Assembly (NCBI RefSeq): GCF_037023725.1
Contig: NZ_CP146077.1
Coordinates: 3,075,001 to 3,139,000 of the forward strand
Reading direction: 5' to 3'
Length of the DNA: 64,000 nt
From: Pseudomonas bubulae
GTDB lineage: Bacteria > Pseudomonadota > Gammaproteobacteria > Pseudomonadales > Pseudomonadaceae
A program made the translations under genes and the position numbers. The notes beneath the pieces are model-generated. The model did no database searches and was not told the DNA's origin. It was given only the letters and a program-made list of their open reading frames with translations. Below are positions 16,251 through 24,293 of the stretch, piece by piece; the first letter of the stretch is position 1, and each line of letters opens with the position of its first letter.

Positions 16251-16688
16251 TCAGGCCGATGTGCTGACCATCGACCCCGAACTGCCACTGCCCTGGGCCG
16301 TCAATGCTTGCAGCAAGGCTGCCGTCGCCGCCTGCAGCGCTGCTGCTGTCGCAGTCACCTGGGCCTGGGCTCCGGCCACGGCGGCGGCTTTACTGGCTTC
16401 GTTCTGGTCGCTGGCCTGGATGCTTTGCAGGGCCTGCATCTGCTGCTGAAGCTGCTTTTGCAGCTGCGCGATCTGTTTTTTCAGCTGCTTGACCGTGTCC
16501 GAACTGTCGTCATCACTGTCAGCCGCAGGCGCCGCATTAGCGTCTCGGGCCGCCCGTGGCTTGACCTGCTCGGTGGCCGTCGCGCCGGCATCACTCACGG
16601 CTGTGCTGTCCGTGGCCTTGCTGGCCGTGGCGGCGGGGGTGCTCTGAATATTCAGGCTCGATGCCAGGGGATTGATGCTGCCAACCAT
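16251..16688 (-). CDS. FlxA-like coiled-coil protein
   Basis: This is a 145-residue protein rich in Ala, Ser, Thr and Gln. The N-terminal half is disordered and acidic (DSDDDSSDT). A central coiled coil runs KQLKKQIAQLQKQLQQQMQALQ, and an alanine-rich helix (AQVTATAAALQAATAAL) follows. This layout is like the small FlxA-like family (PF14282), whose function is poorly known. There is no signal peptide or membrane segment. It is transcribed toward vanA but 379 bp away and is probably independent. Confidence 0.6.
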   Translation of the reverse strand: MVGSINPLASSLNIQSTPAATASKATDSTAVSDAGATATEQVKPRAARDANAAPAADSDDDSSDTVKQLKKQIAQLQKQLQQQMQALQSIQASDQNEASKAAAVAGAQAQVTATAAALQAATAALLQALTAQGSGSSGSMVSTSA

Positions 16689-16953
16689 GTCGATGCGTCC
16701 TTTAGACTCGTTGTCCTACAGGACATCGGCAGGTTGCGCTGGCTCTTTAATAGCGCGGCGGAAAAAAGCCGGGCAAGCGCTCATATGCTTATGCAATAAA
16801 AGTATTTAAATTTAATTTCTTATATCTATAAAGTCATACCCCTGCGTACAGGTCGACCAATCGACGCGCCGCACGAAATGAACCAGCACGGGGCCACCGT
16901 GAGTTTCTGATCGATCTGCGCGCCATTGGGCGTGCCCTGCGTGGGAGTGATTT

Positions 16954-17850
16954 ATGTCTGCACCGTCTGCCTCTGGGATTGCCGCGAGCATCGCGCCTCA
17001 AGCCTTTGAAATCCGTCCTTTCAGCGGCGCCGTGGGTGCCGAAATCATGGGCCTGGATCTGGCTTTGCCGGTCAATGACCAGGACTTTGCGCGTATCCAT
17101 CGTGCTCATCTGCAGCATCACGTGGTGGTGTTTCGTGATCAGCGCATTACCCCGCAGCAACAGATCGACTTCAGCCGTCGCTTCGGCATCTTGCAGATCC
17201 ATGTGCTCAAGCAATTTCTGCTGACCGGTCACCCGGAAATCCTTATCGTCTCCAACATCATCGAAAACGGCCAGTCCATTGGTCTGGGCGATGCAGGCAA
17301 GTTCTGGCATTCGGACCTGTCCTATAAAGAGCTGCCAAGCCTGGGCTCGATGCTGCATGCCCAGGAGCTGCCCGCCGAGGGCGGCGACACTCTGTTCGCC
17401 GATATGCACAAGGCCTGGGATGGCCTGCCTCAGGCTTTGCGCACGGCGGTTGAAGGGCGTTCGGCTGCACATTCCTATACGGCGCGCTACAGCGAAAGCA
17501 AATTCGAGGGTAACTGGCGTCCGACCCTGACCCCGGAGCAACTGGCACAGGTGAACGAGGTGGTGCATCCGGTGGTGCGTACCCATCCGGAAAACGGCCG
17601 CAAGGCGCTGTTTGTCAGTGAGGGCTTTACCACTCGCATTGTCGGCCTGCCCGAGGACGAGAGCCGGCAGTTACTGGCCGAGCTTTACGCCCATAGCGTG
17701 CAGGAGCAGAACATCTATCGCCATCAGTGGCAGCCCCATGACCTGGTGTTCTGGGACAACCGTTCGCTGATCCATCTCGCCGCCGGATGCCCAAGCCATC
17801 TGCGCCGCAAGCTGTATCGCACCACCATCCAGGGCAACGCGCCTTTCTGA
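16954..17850 (+). CDS. TauD/TfdA-family 2-oxoglutarate-dependent dioxygenase
   Basis: The 298-residue protein has a jelly-roll Fe(II) oxygenase fold. The iron ligands are visible as His119-X-Asp121 in FWHSDLSY and a distal His274 in NRSLIHLA, with the 2-oxoglutarate-binding arginine expected in RRKLYRTT. The N-terminal motif GAVGAEIMGLDL is typical of the family. It is the first gene of a plus-strand unit with a complete NMT1/Tau-type ABC importer, 25 bp upstream of the binding protein. Family members oxidise taurine, 2,4-D, carnitine precursors, sulfate esters and others. The substrate here is unknown. Confidence 0.9.
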   Translation: MSAPSASGIAASIAPQAFEIRPFSGAVGAEIMGLDLALPVNDQDFARIHRAHLQHHVVVFRDQRITPQQQIDFSRRFGILQIHVLKQFLLTGHPEILIVSNIIENGQSIGLGDAGKFWHSDLSYKELPSLGSMLHAQELPAEGGDTLFADMHKAWDGLPQALRTAVEGRSAAHSYTARYSESKFEGNWRPTLTPEQLAQVNEVVHPVVRTHPENGRKALFVSEGFTTRIVGLPEDESRQLLAELYAHSVQEQNIYRHQWQPHDLVFWDNRSLIHLAAGCPSHLRRKLYRTTIQGNAPF

Positions 17851-17875
17851 TTGACTCATTTCAAGGAGCATTGCC

Positions 17876-18895
17876 ATGCCCGCATCCATCAAAACCGTGG
17901 CCGCAAGTCTGGGCCTGAGCCTTAGTCTGCTTGCCGGCAGCCTCGTGGCACCGAACGTCGCCCATGCCGAAGGCGAAATCCGTATCGCCGAGCAGTTCGG
18001 CATTGTTTACCTGTTGCTCAACGTGGTGCGCGATCAAAACCTGATCGAGAAGCACGGTAAGGAGGAGGGCATCGATATCAAGGTCGATTGGACTCAGTTG
18101 TCAGGTGGCGCGGCAGTCAATGATGCCTTGTTGTCCGGCTCCATCGATATTGCCGGGGCCGGCGTCGGCCCGCTGTTGACCATCTGGGACCGCACCCATG
18201 GCAGGCAGAACGTCAAGGCCGTGGCCTCGCTGGGCAACTTCCCGTACTACCTGCTGAGCAATAACCCGCAGGTCAAAACCATCGCCGACTTCACCGAAAA
18301 AGACCGTATCGCGGTACCGGCCGTGGGCGTTTCAGTGCAGTCGCGCTTCCTGCAATACGCCGCTGCCAAACAGTGGGGCGACAAGGACTTCAACCGGCTG
18401 GACAAGTACACCATCGCCGTCCCGCATCCGGATGCCACCGCTGCGCTGATCGCAGGTGGTACGGAGCTGAGCGGGCATTTTTCCAACCCGCCGTTCCAGG
18501 ATCAGGCGCTGAAAAATCCAAATGTGCATGTGGTGCTCAACACCTACGACTTGCTCGGCCCCAATTCCCCAACGGTGCTGTTTGCCACCGAGAAGTTCCG
18601 TAGCGACAACCCGAAAACCTACAAGGCCTTTATCGAGGCCCTGGCTGAAGCCGCCGAGTTTGCCCAGAACGACAAGGGCGCGGCCGCTGACACTTATATC
18701 CGCGTGACCAAGGCCAATATCGACCGCGCCGAGTTGCTTAAAATCATCGACAACCCGCAGTACGAGTTCAGCGTAACGCCGAAAAATACCTATCCGCTGG
18801 CCGAGTTCTTGTACCGCGTGGGTGCGATCAAAAACAAACCTGACTCCTGGAAGGATTACTTCTTCCAGGACGCAAAACCGTTGCAGGGGAGCTGA
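17876..18895 (+). CDS. ABC transporter substrate-binding protein (NMT1/SsuA-type)
   Basis: The 339-residue periplasmic protein has a signal peptide (MPASIKTVAASLGLSLSLLAG, cleavage near AHA-EG). The mature part opens with EIRIAEQFGIVYLLLNVVRD and has the family's GAAVNDALLSGSIDIAGAG segment, which lines the ligand cleft in relatives. It is cluster 2 of the aliphatic sulfonate, nitrate and pyrimidine-precursor group. It is followed five bases later by its ATPase. The ligand is unknown. Confidence 0.9.
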   Translation: MPASIKTVAASLGLSLSLLAGSLVAPNVAHAEGEIRIAEQFGIVYLLLNVVRDQNLIEKHGKEEGIDIKVDWTQLSGGAAVNDALLSGSIDIAGAGVGPLLTIWDRTHGRQNVKAVASLGNFPYYLLSNNPQVKTIADFTEKDRIAVPAVGVSVQSRFLQYAAAKQWGDKDFNRLDKYTIAVPHPDATAALIAGGTELSGHFSNPPFQDQALKNPNVHVVLNTYDLLGPNSPTVLFATEKFRSDNPKTYKAFIEALAEAAEFAQNDKGAAADTYIRVTKANIDRAELLKIIDNPQYEFSVTPKNTYPLAEFLYRVGAIKNKPDSWKDYFFQDAKPLQGS

Positions 18896-18900
18896 CAATA

Positions 18901-19761
18901 ATGAATGCCTCGGTGCAAGGCCACACGGCCAGCCACTTGAATGCAACAGGGCCAGCCCTGTTGTCGGTCGACCAGGTCAGCCTTGAATACCGCACGCCGC
19001 AGCGTGTGGTGCGGGCGACTCATCAGGTCAGCTTTGAAATTGATCCGGCCGACCGTTTCATCCTGCTTGGACCTTCGGGATGCGGCAAGTCGACCTTGCT
19101 CAAGGCTGTGGCCGGTTTTCATGCCCCCTGTGAAGGGCAGATCCGCCTGCAGGGCCAACCCGTCACCGCCCCGGGGCCAGACCGCATGGTGGTGTTCCAG
19201 GAGTTCGACCAGCTGCCACCCTGGAAAACGCTCAAGCAAAACGTGATGTTCCCGTTGCTGGCGTCGAAAACCTTGCCTCGGCGCGAGGCCGAGGAGCGGG
19301 CCCTGCATTATCTGGACAAGGTCGGTCTGGCGGCATTTGCCGATGCTTACCCGCACACCTTGTCCGGTGGCATGAAGGCCCGGGTGGCGATTGCCCGTGC
19401 CCTGGCCATGCAGCCGAAAATCCTGTTGATGGACGAAACCTTTGCAGCTCTCGACGCCCTGACCCGACGCAAGATGCAGGAAGAATTGCTGCTGCTCTGG
19501 GAGGAGGTGCGCTTTACCTTGCTGTTTGTCACCCACTCGATCGAAGAGGCGCTGGTGGTCGGCAACCGTATCCTGCTGCTGTCGCCGCATCCGGGGCGGG
19601 TGCGGGCCGAGATCAACAGCCATCAGTACAACCTGCACAGCCTTGGCGGTGCGCAATTTCAGCACACGGCGCAGCGCATCCATCGGCTGCTGTTTGATGA
19701 AGCGCACGCCGGTACCGACGAACAACCGCTGAATTTCGCCGATATCCGTATCGCATATTAA
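18901..19761 (+). CDS. ABC transporter ATP-binding protein (Tau/Ssu-type)
   Basis: The 286-residue ATPase has Walker A GPSGCGKST (residues 57-65), Q-loop VVFQEFDQLPPW, signature LSGGMKARVAIARAL, Walker B ILLMDETFAALD and the H-loop FVTHSIEEAL. It energises the importer formed with the neighbouring binding protein and permease. It is about 25 residues longer at the C-terminus than typical TauB/SsuB proteins. Confidence 0.92.
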   Translation: MNASVQGHTASHLNATGPALLSVDQVSLEYRTPQRVVRATHQVSFEIDPADRFILLGPSGCGKSTLLKAVAGFHAPCEGQIRLQGQPVTAPGPDRMVVFQEFDQLPPWKTLKQNVMFPLLASKTLPRREAEERALHYLDKVGLAAFADAYPHTLSGGMKARVAIARALAMQPKILLMDETFAALDALTRRKMQEELLLLWEEVRFTLLFVTHSIEEALVVGNRILLLSPHPGRVRAEINSHQYNLHSLGGAQFQHTAQRIHRLLFDEAHAGTDEQPLNFADIRIAY

Positions 19762-19779
19762 GCTGTGGAGGATTGTCCG

Positions 19780-20646
19780 ATGAATCAATCATCATCTGTA
19801 CGCCAGGAATATGAAGTGGTCCTGGAACCGCTGCTAAGTGTGCCGCTGGAGCGCCAATTGCCGTTGAGCCAGCGTCTGTGGCAGCAGGGCTGGTTACGTA
19901 AAAGCCTGATCCTGATCGTGCTGGCTGTGCTTTGGGAGCTGGTGGCACGCTATCAGGACAACGACCTGCTGCTGCCGACGTTTTTGCAAACAGCCAGTGC
20001 GCTGTATGACGGCCTGATCAGCGGCGAGTTGCTGAGCAAGGTGGGTATTTCCCTGGTGGTACTGCTCAAGGGCTATCTGATCGGCATCGTGCTGGCGTTT
20101 GCCCTGACCACGCTGGCGGTTTCGACTCAGTTGGGCCGTGATCTGCTGAGTACCCTGACTTCGATGTTCAACCCGCTGCCGGCGATTGCCCTGTTGCCGC
20201 TGGCGCTGCTGTGGTTCGGCCTGGGGCAGAACAGCCTGATTTTCGTGCTGGTGCATTCGGTGCTCTGGGCCCTGGCCCTGAACACCTATGCCGGGTTTCT
20301 CGGGGTGTCGGAGACCCTGCGCATGGCCGGGCGCAATTACGGGCTGAAGGGAATTCGCTTTGTGCTGTTTATTCTTATTCCGGCGGCGCTGCCTTCGATC
20401 CTTGCCGGTCTGAAAATCGGCTGGGCCTTTGCCTGGCGCACGCTGATCGCCGCCGAGCTGGTGTTTGGTGCCACCAGCGGCAAGGGCGGCCTGGGCTGGT
20501 ATATCTTCCAGAACCGCAACGAGCTGTACACCGACAAGGTGTTCGCCGGGCTGGCGGTGGTGATTCTGATCGGCCTGCTGGTGGAGAACCTGGTGTTCGA
20601 TACCCTGGAGCGCGTCACGGTCAAGCGCTGGGGCATGCAACGCTGA
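19780..20646 (+). CDS. ABC transporter permease (Tau/Ssu-type)
   Basis: The inner-membrane permease is about 288 residues with six or so membrane helices. An EAA-type loop (AGRNYGLKGIRFVLFILIPAALPSILAGLK) lies in the second half. ATG 19780 is preceded by GGAG nine bases upstream and is preferred over GTG 19765. It starts 18 bp after the ATPase stop and is the last gene of the dioxygenase-ABC unit. A REP hairpin follows. Confidence 0.9.
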   Translation: MNQSSSVRQEYEVVLEPLLSVPLERQLPLSQRLWQQGWLRKSLILIVLAVLWELVARYQDNDLLLPTFLQTASALYDGLISGELLSKVGISLVVLLKGYLIGIVLAFALTTLAVSTQLGRDLLSTLTSMFNPLPAIALLPLALLWFGLGQNSLIFVLVHSVLWALALNTYAGFLGVSETLRMAGRNYGLKGIRFVLFILIPAALPSILAGLKIGWAFAWRTLIAAELVFGATSGKGGLGWYIFQNRNELYTDKVFAGLAVVILIGLLVENLVFDTLERVTVKRWGMQR

Positions 20647-20659
20647 CCAGCAAAACCGA

Positions 20660-20710
20660 GTGGGAGCGAGCCTGCTCGCGAACGACCTTCGCGAGCAGGC
20701 TCGCTCCTAC
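20660..20710. repeat. REP hairpin between convergent permease and TetR genes
   Basis: GTGGGAGCGAGCCTGCTCGCGAA (20660-20682) and TTCGCGAGCAGGCTCGCTCCTAC (20688-20710) are near-perfect inverted copies with a 5-base loop. A long hairpin here would serve as a bidirectional transcription barrier for the convergent genes. Confidence 0.85.
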
Positions 20711-20737
20711 AGGAGGGCCTGATCGTCAACCGAGTTT

Positions 20738-21358
20738 CTACAGGCTCAGCCCCACCCCGCGCAATATTACCGAGGTGATGGTCTGTACCGCCTGATGGTA
20801 TTGCTGGTCGGACAGCGGCTGATGGCCGTTGAGTGCGCAGACCTGATAGTCGAAGTCGGCATAGTGCTGGGTCGAGGCCCAGATCATGTACAACAACGCT
20901 GAAGGCTCCACCGGGTTGATGCGTTTTTCGTCCACCCACTGGCGTATTTTCTGCTCCATGAGTTTGGCACCCTTGGCCATATGCTCATCGAGCATGTCCT
21001 GGAACATCGGTGCACCACGCATGATTTCGTTGGCCCACAGTTTGGAGCCGTGGGGACGGGTGCGTGAATGGTTCATCTTTTCCATGATGTAGCTGGTGAG
21101 CACCACCCGCGGGTCGTCGAACTTTTCGAAACAGGCACCTTCCAGCCCCCAGGTGTCCAGCAGGTTGACCAGAACTTCGCGGTACAGCTCGTCCTTGGTG
21201 GAAAAGTAGTAGTGCAGGTTGGAGCGCGGCAGTGCGGCTTGCAGGGCGATATCGGCCATCTTGGTCCCGGCATAGCCTTGTTCGGCGAAGACTTTCTCTG
21301 CGGCCAAAAGGATTTTTTCGACGTTTTTGCGGCGGATCTTTACTTTCGGGTTGCTCAT
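20738..21358 (-). CDS. TetR-family regulator, RutR-like
   Basis: This 206-residue protein has an N-terminal TetR helix-turn-helix (ILLAAEKVFAEQGYAGTKMADIALQAALPRSNLHYYFSTKDELY). Its C-terminal domain resembles RutR/YcdC, with ANEIMRGAPMFQDML and MIWASTQHYADFDYQV. RutR senses uracil or thymine and controls pyrimidine genes in Escherichia coli. The gene is on the same strand as, and 55 bp downstream of, the nucleotide-scavenging series, and is convergent with the ABC permease. Either group, or both, could be its target. Confidence 0.85.
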   Translation of the reverse strand: MSNPKVKIRRKNVEKILLAAEKVFAEQGYAGTKMADIALQAALPRSNLHYYFSTKDELYREVLVNLLDTWGLEGACFEKFDDPRVVLTSYIMEKMNHSRTRPHGSKLWANEIMRGAPMFQDMLDEHMAKGAKLMEQKIRQWVDEKRINPVEPSALLYMIWASTQHYADFDYQVCALNGHQPLSDQQYHQAVQTITSVILRGVGLSL

Positions 21359-21413
21359 CGAGTACCTGATTTATCACGACAGGAGAGGGCTGCGGCTGAC
21401 GACACAGCATAGG

Positions 21414-22511
21414 TCAATTGCCAGGGGGCGCTGTGCGGAAAATCTCGGCGTACAACGGCCAGTGATCCGATACGCCCTGGGCATGACGGGCGCCATCGAA
21501 GCGTGCCGGGGTGCCCCAGCGGTTGACCTGATAAGGGCTGCTGTGCACAAGGCGAATGCTCTGCGGATCAACCTGCCAGCCATTGAAACCGCTGGCGCCG
21601 GTCATCTGTGGCGGGAACAGAAGCATGTCGAAGAACGACCACTCGCGTTTGCTGTGGTAGTAGTAACTGCCTTTGCAGCCCGCGCAGCCGATGAACTGGG
21701 ACACCGCCCAGGTGCTGGCCAGGTCTTTGGCGATATAGCCGTGCTGCTGTTCTTCGCCGGCATTGATATTGAAGTCGCCGCCGACAATGGGCAGTACATC
21801 GTCCGGTAGTTCGCGCTTGAGCCGGGCCAGGTAGGCGACGGCCTGCTGGCGCAGGTAGCCCGGCGCACCGCCTGAGGGCAGGTGCAGGGAGAAAATCGCC
21901 GCTTTCTGGCCATCAGGCAACAACAGGCGAACTTCGAGAATGCCCCGGGTTTTGCTCACCCGTGCCGGGTCATCATTCCCCAGCGCCTGGTAGGGCACTG
22001 GATGCAGGCGGGCGGTGTCCCATTGAGGCAAACGGCTGAGTACTGCGGTGTCGATACCGCGCTCGTCCCAGCCCTCGATCAGTACGCGGGTCTGGTAGCC
22101 GGACGTGTTCAGGCGGGCATTGAGTTGCTCGACAACCTTGATGTTCTCAACTTCGTTGAGCATCAGGATATCCGGCCCGCGGCCTTGATTGATCTGTTTG
22201 ATCACGGCGCTGAGGCGCTTGAGTTTTTCATCGAGCAAAGTCGGGGTCCAGTCGTTTTCTTCACACTCCTTGCGCCACGCCGGGACTTCGATTTTTGTGC
22301 AGCTGGCCAGGTACTCCGGGTGCGCGCGCTTGACGCTCAGGGGCAGGTAGGCGAAGTCGTCCTTGCCGTTGTCGTGCTCGGTGTCGAACAGGTTTTCGAC
22401 GTTCCAGGTCATTAGCGAGACCCGGCCAGCTTCAGGCTCGACATGATTGGCGCAGGCGGTCAGCAGCAGGGTGCAGACGACGATCAGTAAATGGGTACGC
22501 AGAAATTTCAT
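21414..22511 (-). CDS. EEP-family phosphodiesterase/nuclease lipoprotein
   Basis: ATG 22511 gives a lipoprotein signal (MKFLRTHLLIVVCTLLLTAC, lipobox LTAC) and a 365-residue protein; the frame is open further upstream but without a signal. The endonuclease/exonuclease/phosphatase fold is shown by TWNVENLFD, NEVENI (metal-binding Glu), GGDFNINAGEE and the terminal SDHWPLYAEI. Membrane-anchored in the periplasm or at the surface, it could cut nucleic acids or phosphodiesters to nucleotides. It is the last structural gene of the putative scavenging operon, 64 bp after nupC. The substrate is not determined. Confidence 0.85.
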   Translation of the reverse strand: MKFLRTHLLIVVCTLLLTACANHVEPEAGRVSLMTWNVENLFDTEHDNGKDDFAYLPLSVKRAHPEYLASCTKIEVPAWRKECEENDWTPTLLDEKLKRLSAVIKQINQGRGPDILMLNEVENIKVVEQLNARLNTSGYQTRVLIEGWDERGIDTAVLSRLPQWDTARLHPVPYQALGNDDPARVSKTRGILEVRLLLPDGQKAAIFSLHLPSGGAPGYLRQQAVAYLARLKRELPDDVLPIVGGDFNINAGEEQQHGYIAKDLASTWAVSQFIGCAGCKGSYYYHSKREWSFFDMLLFPPQMTGASGFNGWQVDPQSIRLVHSSPYQVNRWGTPARFDGARHAQGVSDHWPLYAEIFRTAPPGN

Positions 22512-22575
22512 TGGCAGTCTATCCAGGCATAAAGGTCTGAGAGGGGGGATGCAGGCTTGTTTATGGGGGCGGGCT

Positions 22576-23835
22576 TCACAGGGAAATAAACACCCCCGCC
22601 AACGCAGCACTCATCAGATTGGACAGGGTGCCGGCAATTACTGCGCGCAGGCCCAGGCGGGCAATATCCTGACGTCGCGAGGGCGCCATGACGCCCAGGC
22701 TGCCGAGCAGGATGCCAATCGACGACAGGTTGGCAAAACCGCACAAGGCAAAGGTGACGATCACCTGGGTGGGCCCCGACAGTATCTGGATGCCTTTGGC
22801 AGCGGCTTGGACCGGGTCAAGATAGGCCGCGAAATCGACATAGGCGACGAACTCGTTGAGCACCAGTTTTTCGCCGATAAAACTGCCTGCCGTCATGGCC
22901 TCGCTCCACGGTACGCCGAGGACAAAAGCCAGTGGCGCAAACACATGGCCAAGAATCAGTTGCAGGCTCAGGTGGGCAAAACCGAACCAGTTGCCCACCC
23001 AGCCCAGGATGCCGTTGAGCATGGCTATCAGGGCAATAAAGGCCAGCAGCATCGCGCCCACATTAAGGGCCAGTTGCAGGCCGTTACTGACTCCCAGTGC
23101 GGCGGCGTCGATGACATTCGCCGGTTTATCGTCGGGGTATACCTCGATGTCACTGAAGTTGTCGCGCGGTTCAGCGGTTTGCGGCTCCATCAGCTTGGCC
23201 ATCAGCAAACCGCCGGGGGCAGCCATAAAACTGGCAGCAATCAGGTATTTAAGCTCCACGCCCAGGCTGGCATAGCCGATCAGCACCGAACCTGCGACCG
23301 AAGCCATGCCGCCGACCATCACCGCGAACAGTTCAGAGCGGGTCATACCGTCCAGAAACGGGCGCACCACAATGGGCGCTTCGGACTGGCTGACAAATAT
23401 ATTCGCCGTGGCCGACATCGACTCGGTACGGCTGGTGCCCAGCACCCGCTGCAAGCCGCCGCCAATCACGCGGATCACCACACTCATGATGCCCAGGTAG
23501 TAAAGGATGGCGATAAAACTGCTGAAAAACACAATCAGCGGCAGCACCTTGATCGCAAAAACAAAGCCCTGGCTGCCAAACACTTCGCTCATTTTGCTAC
23601 CTGCCAGAGGGCCGAAGACAAAGCTGATGCCTTCATTGCCATAGTCTTGCAGCAGGGCAACCGAATCGCTGATCGCAGCCAGCGTTGCCTGGCCCCATGG
23701 CACATAGAGGGCGAAGGCACCCAGGCCTGCCTGCAATACAAATGCCCCGACTACGGTCTGCAACTTGATTGCCCGGCGGTTGCTGGACAGCAGCACCGCC
23801 AGGAGAATCAATACCACCACTCCAACGAAACTCAT
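22576..23835 (-). CDS. NupC-type concentrative nucleoside transporter (CNT family)
   Basis: The 419-residue inner-membrane protein begins with VGVVVLILLAVLLSSNRRAI, has GKLSxF-like and gate regions, and carries the CNT signatures GMTRSELFAVMVGGMASVAGSV and ESMSATANIFVSQSEAPIVVRPF. It imports nucleosides with H+ or Na+. It stands 41 bp after the cytidine deaminase gene on the same strand, which points to a shared role in nucleoside use. Confidence 0.93.
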   Translation of the reverse strand: MSFVGVVVLILLAVLLSSNRRAIKLQTVVGAFVLQAGLGAFALYVPWGQATLAAISDSVALLQDYGNEGISFVFGPLAGSKMSEVFGSQGFVFAIKVLPLIVFFSSFIAILYYLGIMSVVIRVIGGGLQRVLGTSRTESMSATANIFVSQSEAPIVVRPFLDGMTRSELFAVMVGGMASVAGSVLIGYASLGVELKYLIAASFMAAPGGLLMAKLMEPQTAEPRDNFSDIEVYPDDKPANVIDAAALGVSNGLQLALNVGAMLLAFIALIAMLNGILGWVGNWFGFAHLSLQLILGHVFAPLAFVLGVPWSEAMTAGSFIGEKLVLNEFVAYVDFAAYLDPVQAAAKGIQILSGPTQVIVTFALCGFANLSSIGILLGSLGVMAPSRRQDIARLGLRAVIAGTLSNLMSAALAGVFISL

Positions 23836-23876
23836 TGACCAGATTCCCGTATGTCACGCATCAAGATCGCACCGGT

Positions 23877-24293
23877 TCAGAAACCGAAGGCACCGGGCAG
23901 CAATTGCTCGACCGTCCAGTCGCGGGCGGCCGCCGTTTCGTGGCCGACGCAATACACCACGCAGTGAGGGCTCATCAGATCGTGCATGACCTGACGGCAG
24001 GCGCCGCACGGGGAGATCAGCGCCACGTTCGGGGCATACACCAGCATCGCCTTGAAGCTGGCAGGTGCATGGCCCTGGGCAATGGCGCTGAACAGGGCGC
24101 CGCGTTCGGCACAGTTGGTCAGGCCGTATGAGGCGTTCTCGACGTTGCAGCCGCGAATGATCCGGTCATCGGCGGTGAGCAGCGCCGCACCCACCGGGAA
24201 GTTCGAGTGCGGGCACCAGGCTGCCCGGGCTGCGGCGATCGCTTCAGGTAACAGGCGCTCGTACTGCGCCTGAGCTTCGGGGCTGCGGTTCAT
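23877..24293 (-). CDS. cdd: Cytidine deaminase
   Basis: The protein is 138 residues, the length of the small tetrameric bacterial cytidine deaminase. Zinc and catalytic residues are visible in CNVENASYGLTNCAERGALF (Cys and Glu) and SPCGACRQVM (two Cys). It converts cytidine and deoxycytidine to uridine and deoxyuridine. Its start codon overlaps the stop of the preceding 5'-nucleotidase by four bases (ATGA), so the two are translationally coupled. Confidence 0.95.
   Translation of the reverse strand: MNRSPEAQAQYERLLPEAIAAARAAWCPHSNFPVGAALLTADDRIIRGCNVENASYGLTNCAERGALFSAIAQGHAPASFKAMLVYAPNVALISPCGACRQVMHDLMSPHCVVYCVGHETAAARDWTVEQLLPGAFGF

Noticed and set aside
22447..23838. 463-codon plus-strand frame opposite nupC
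   Set aside because: It is antisense to a clear CNT transporter and shows no domain or starting signal.
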